A stretch of 7,293 bases of DNA from Bacteroidia bacterium (GTDB lineage: Bacteria > Bacteroidota > Bacteroidia > UKL13-3): NCBI GenBank assembly GCA_019454865.1, contig JACFNJ010000044.1, positions 6,825-14,117 on the forward strand. Reading direction: 5' to 3'. The first letter of the stretch is position 1. Every line of letters starts with the position of its first letter. Positions 6,313 through 7,293 of this stretch are shown here, in pieces. The translations under genes and the position numbers were made by a program. The notes under the pieces were generated by a model. That model did not search any database, was not told where the DNA came from, and was given only the letters and a program-made list of their open reading frames with translations.

Positions 6313-6405
6313 TTTGTTTTAAAGAACAACACTTAATATAAAAACTATATGGAGAATGGATTAAACCAATTTAAATTTGCATTTCCCTTAATAATAACAA
6401 AACAT

Positions 6406-7293
6406 ATGAAAAATTACTTACTTATTTTTGCATTAGCATTTGGAATTTCAAGTGCTTATTCCCAAAGTGCAGACAAAAAATGGGGGTTAGGTGCTTCGTA
6501 CGGTACCAGCCAGTATGCAGGAGATCATAAAAACGATTTCTTAAATTTTGAAACGTACAATTTAAAGAATAATGGACAGGCAAGCTTATACCTATCACGT
6601 TATTTATCTCGTTCGTTTGATTTAACATTTATGGCTTCTTATGGTTCTCTTGGTATTTATGATACTAAAAAGAAGATGCAGATTTTTAAATCAAAGGATT
6701 ATTATAACCTTAATGCACAGTTTCGTTATAAACTTGCTAACGGCTATTTGATAGAAGAGAATAGTGTAATTCGTCCATACTTGTTATTGGGTTATGGAGT
6801 TGAGCAACACTTTGGTTACAAAACCAATGAAGGTTGGAATATGAGTGCAAATGCAGGCGCAGGTTTAAATTTCATGATTACGGATAACGTTGCAATTTTC
6901 TACCAATTGACTTATGGTTACATGACTGATGATACTCGCGACTTGTTAAAAGCTGGCGACAAAAATGATGCTTGGTTATTACATAGTGTTGGTTTAAACT
7001 TCAATTTAGGACAAAGCGCAGATAGTGATGGAGATGGTGTAAGTGATAAGAAAGATAAATGTGCAGGAACACCTCCAAATGTAGAAGTTGATAAAAATGG
7101 TTGCCCTGTAGATAAGGATGGAGATGGAGTACCTGATTATTTAGATAAATGTCCTTCCGTTGCTGGTTCTCCTAATGCTAAAGGATGTCCGGATGCAGAT
7201 AAAGACGGAGTACCGGATAATGAAGACCAATGCCCTAATGAAGTAGGAGATCCTAAAATACATGGATGCCCGGATACAGATGGTGATGGAATT
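6406..7293 (+). CDS. OmpA-family outer-membrane protein with TSP3 repeats, N-terminal part (cut by window edge)
   Basis: The 296 visible residues begin with a Sec signal peptide (MKNYLLIFALAF..., likely cleavage after Ser19 in AYS-Q). Residues about 24-203 have alternating hydrophobic and aromatic strands typical of an outer-membrane beta-barrel (for example SLYLSRYLSRSFDLTFMASYG, split by turns). From residue 206 come acidic TSP3 calcium-binding repeats of the DSDGDGVSDKKDKC type, with regularly spaced Cys219, 233, 249, 261, 276 and 288. In Bacteroidota this layout is normally completed by a C-terminal OmpA peptidoglycan-binding domain, which would lie beyond the window; that is inference. 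An in-frame ATG at 6349 would add 19 residues (MENGLNQFKFAFPLIITKH), but the start at 6406 puts the signal peptide at the N-terminus and is preferred. The neighbouring RRM gene is a separate transcription unit. Confidence 0.92.
   Translation, partial: MKNYLLIFALAFGISSAYSQSADKKWGLGASYGTSQYAGDHKNDFLNFETYNLKNNGQASLYLSRYLSRSFDLTFMASYGSLGIYDTKKKMQIFKSKDYYNLNAQFRYKLANGYLIEENSVIRPYLLLGYGVEQHFGYKTNEGWNMSANAGAGLNFMITDNVAIFYQLTYGYMTDDTRDLLKAGDKNDAWLLHSVGLNFNLGQSADSDGDGVSDKKDKCAGTPPNVEVDKNGCPVDKDGDGVPDYLDKCPSVAGSPNAKGCPDADKDGVPDNEDQCPNEVGDPKIHGCPDTDGDGI

Noticed and set aside
6150..6332. Minus-strand open frame of 60 codons after the RRM gene
   Set aside because: It runs across the strong terminator hairpin and AT-rich spacer, and its Asn/Lys/Ile-rich composition is what AT-rich noncoding DNA gives.
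6422..6628. Minus-strand open frame of 68 codons
   Set aside because: It is antisense to the signal peptide and first barrel strands of the OmpA-family gene, whose coding frame is clearly supported.
7021..7293. Repetitive acidic coding sequence at the window end as a DNA repeat element
   Set aside because: It is explained by the TSP3 calcium-binding repeats of the OmpA-family protein; the copies differ at the DNA level and keep the frame.

Overview
The window looks like a chromosomal segment of an AT-rich member of the Bacteroidota. The grounds are unfused nuoC and nuoD, an OmpA-family protein with thrombospondin type-3 (TSP3) repeats, a small stand-alone RRM RNA-binding protein, promoter-like TTTG / TAnnTTTG elements instead of sigma-70 boxes, and few Shine-Dalgarno sequences. 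The assignment rests on gene content only; no marker gene fixes the genus.

Positions 1-5465 (minus strand) hold the first part of an operon for respiratory complex I (NADH:quinone oxidoreductase), in the order nuoA-B-C-D-E-F, then an unrelated small nucleotidyltransferase gene (MNT fold), then nuoG, which runs off the window at position 1. All cluster ligands that can be checked are present: N1a in NuoE, N3 in NuoF, N1b and part of N5 in NuoG, and N2 in NuoB. Retention of E, F and G implies an NADH-oxidising 14-subunit enzyme rather than the 11-subunit form lacking the NADH module.

Two things disturb this otherwise ordinary operon. First, nuoB is out of frame at its 3' end. After the codons for Pro-Arg-Pro-Glu-Gln, 13 extra bases repeat a synonymous Pro-Glu-Gln and shift the frame by +1. 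The normal last 35 residues of NuoB are still encoded intact in the shifted frame and end 4 bases before nuoC. Second, an apparently active-site-intact MNT gene sits 5 bases after nuoF with no HEPN toxin partner beside it, and it is bracketed by an imperfect direct repeat.

Positions 5466-5887 are a divergent AT-rich intergenic region. It holds a candidate nuo promoter with a palindrome in its spacer, and a tandem 9-bp repeat just upstream of the RRM gene. Positions 5888-6142 (plus strand) encode the RRM protein, followed by a clear intrinsic terminator. From 6406 to the window end (plus strand) is the exported N-terminal part of an OmpA-family outer-membrane protein (signal peptide, beta-barrel, TSP3 repeats), preceded by its own promoter-like sequence. 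No tRNA, rRNA, CRISPR array or insertion sequence was seen.
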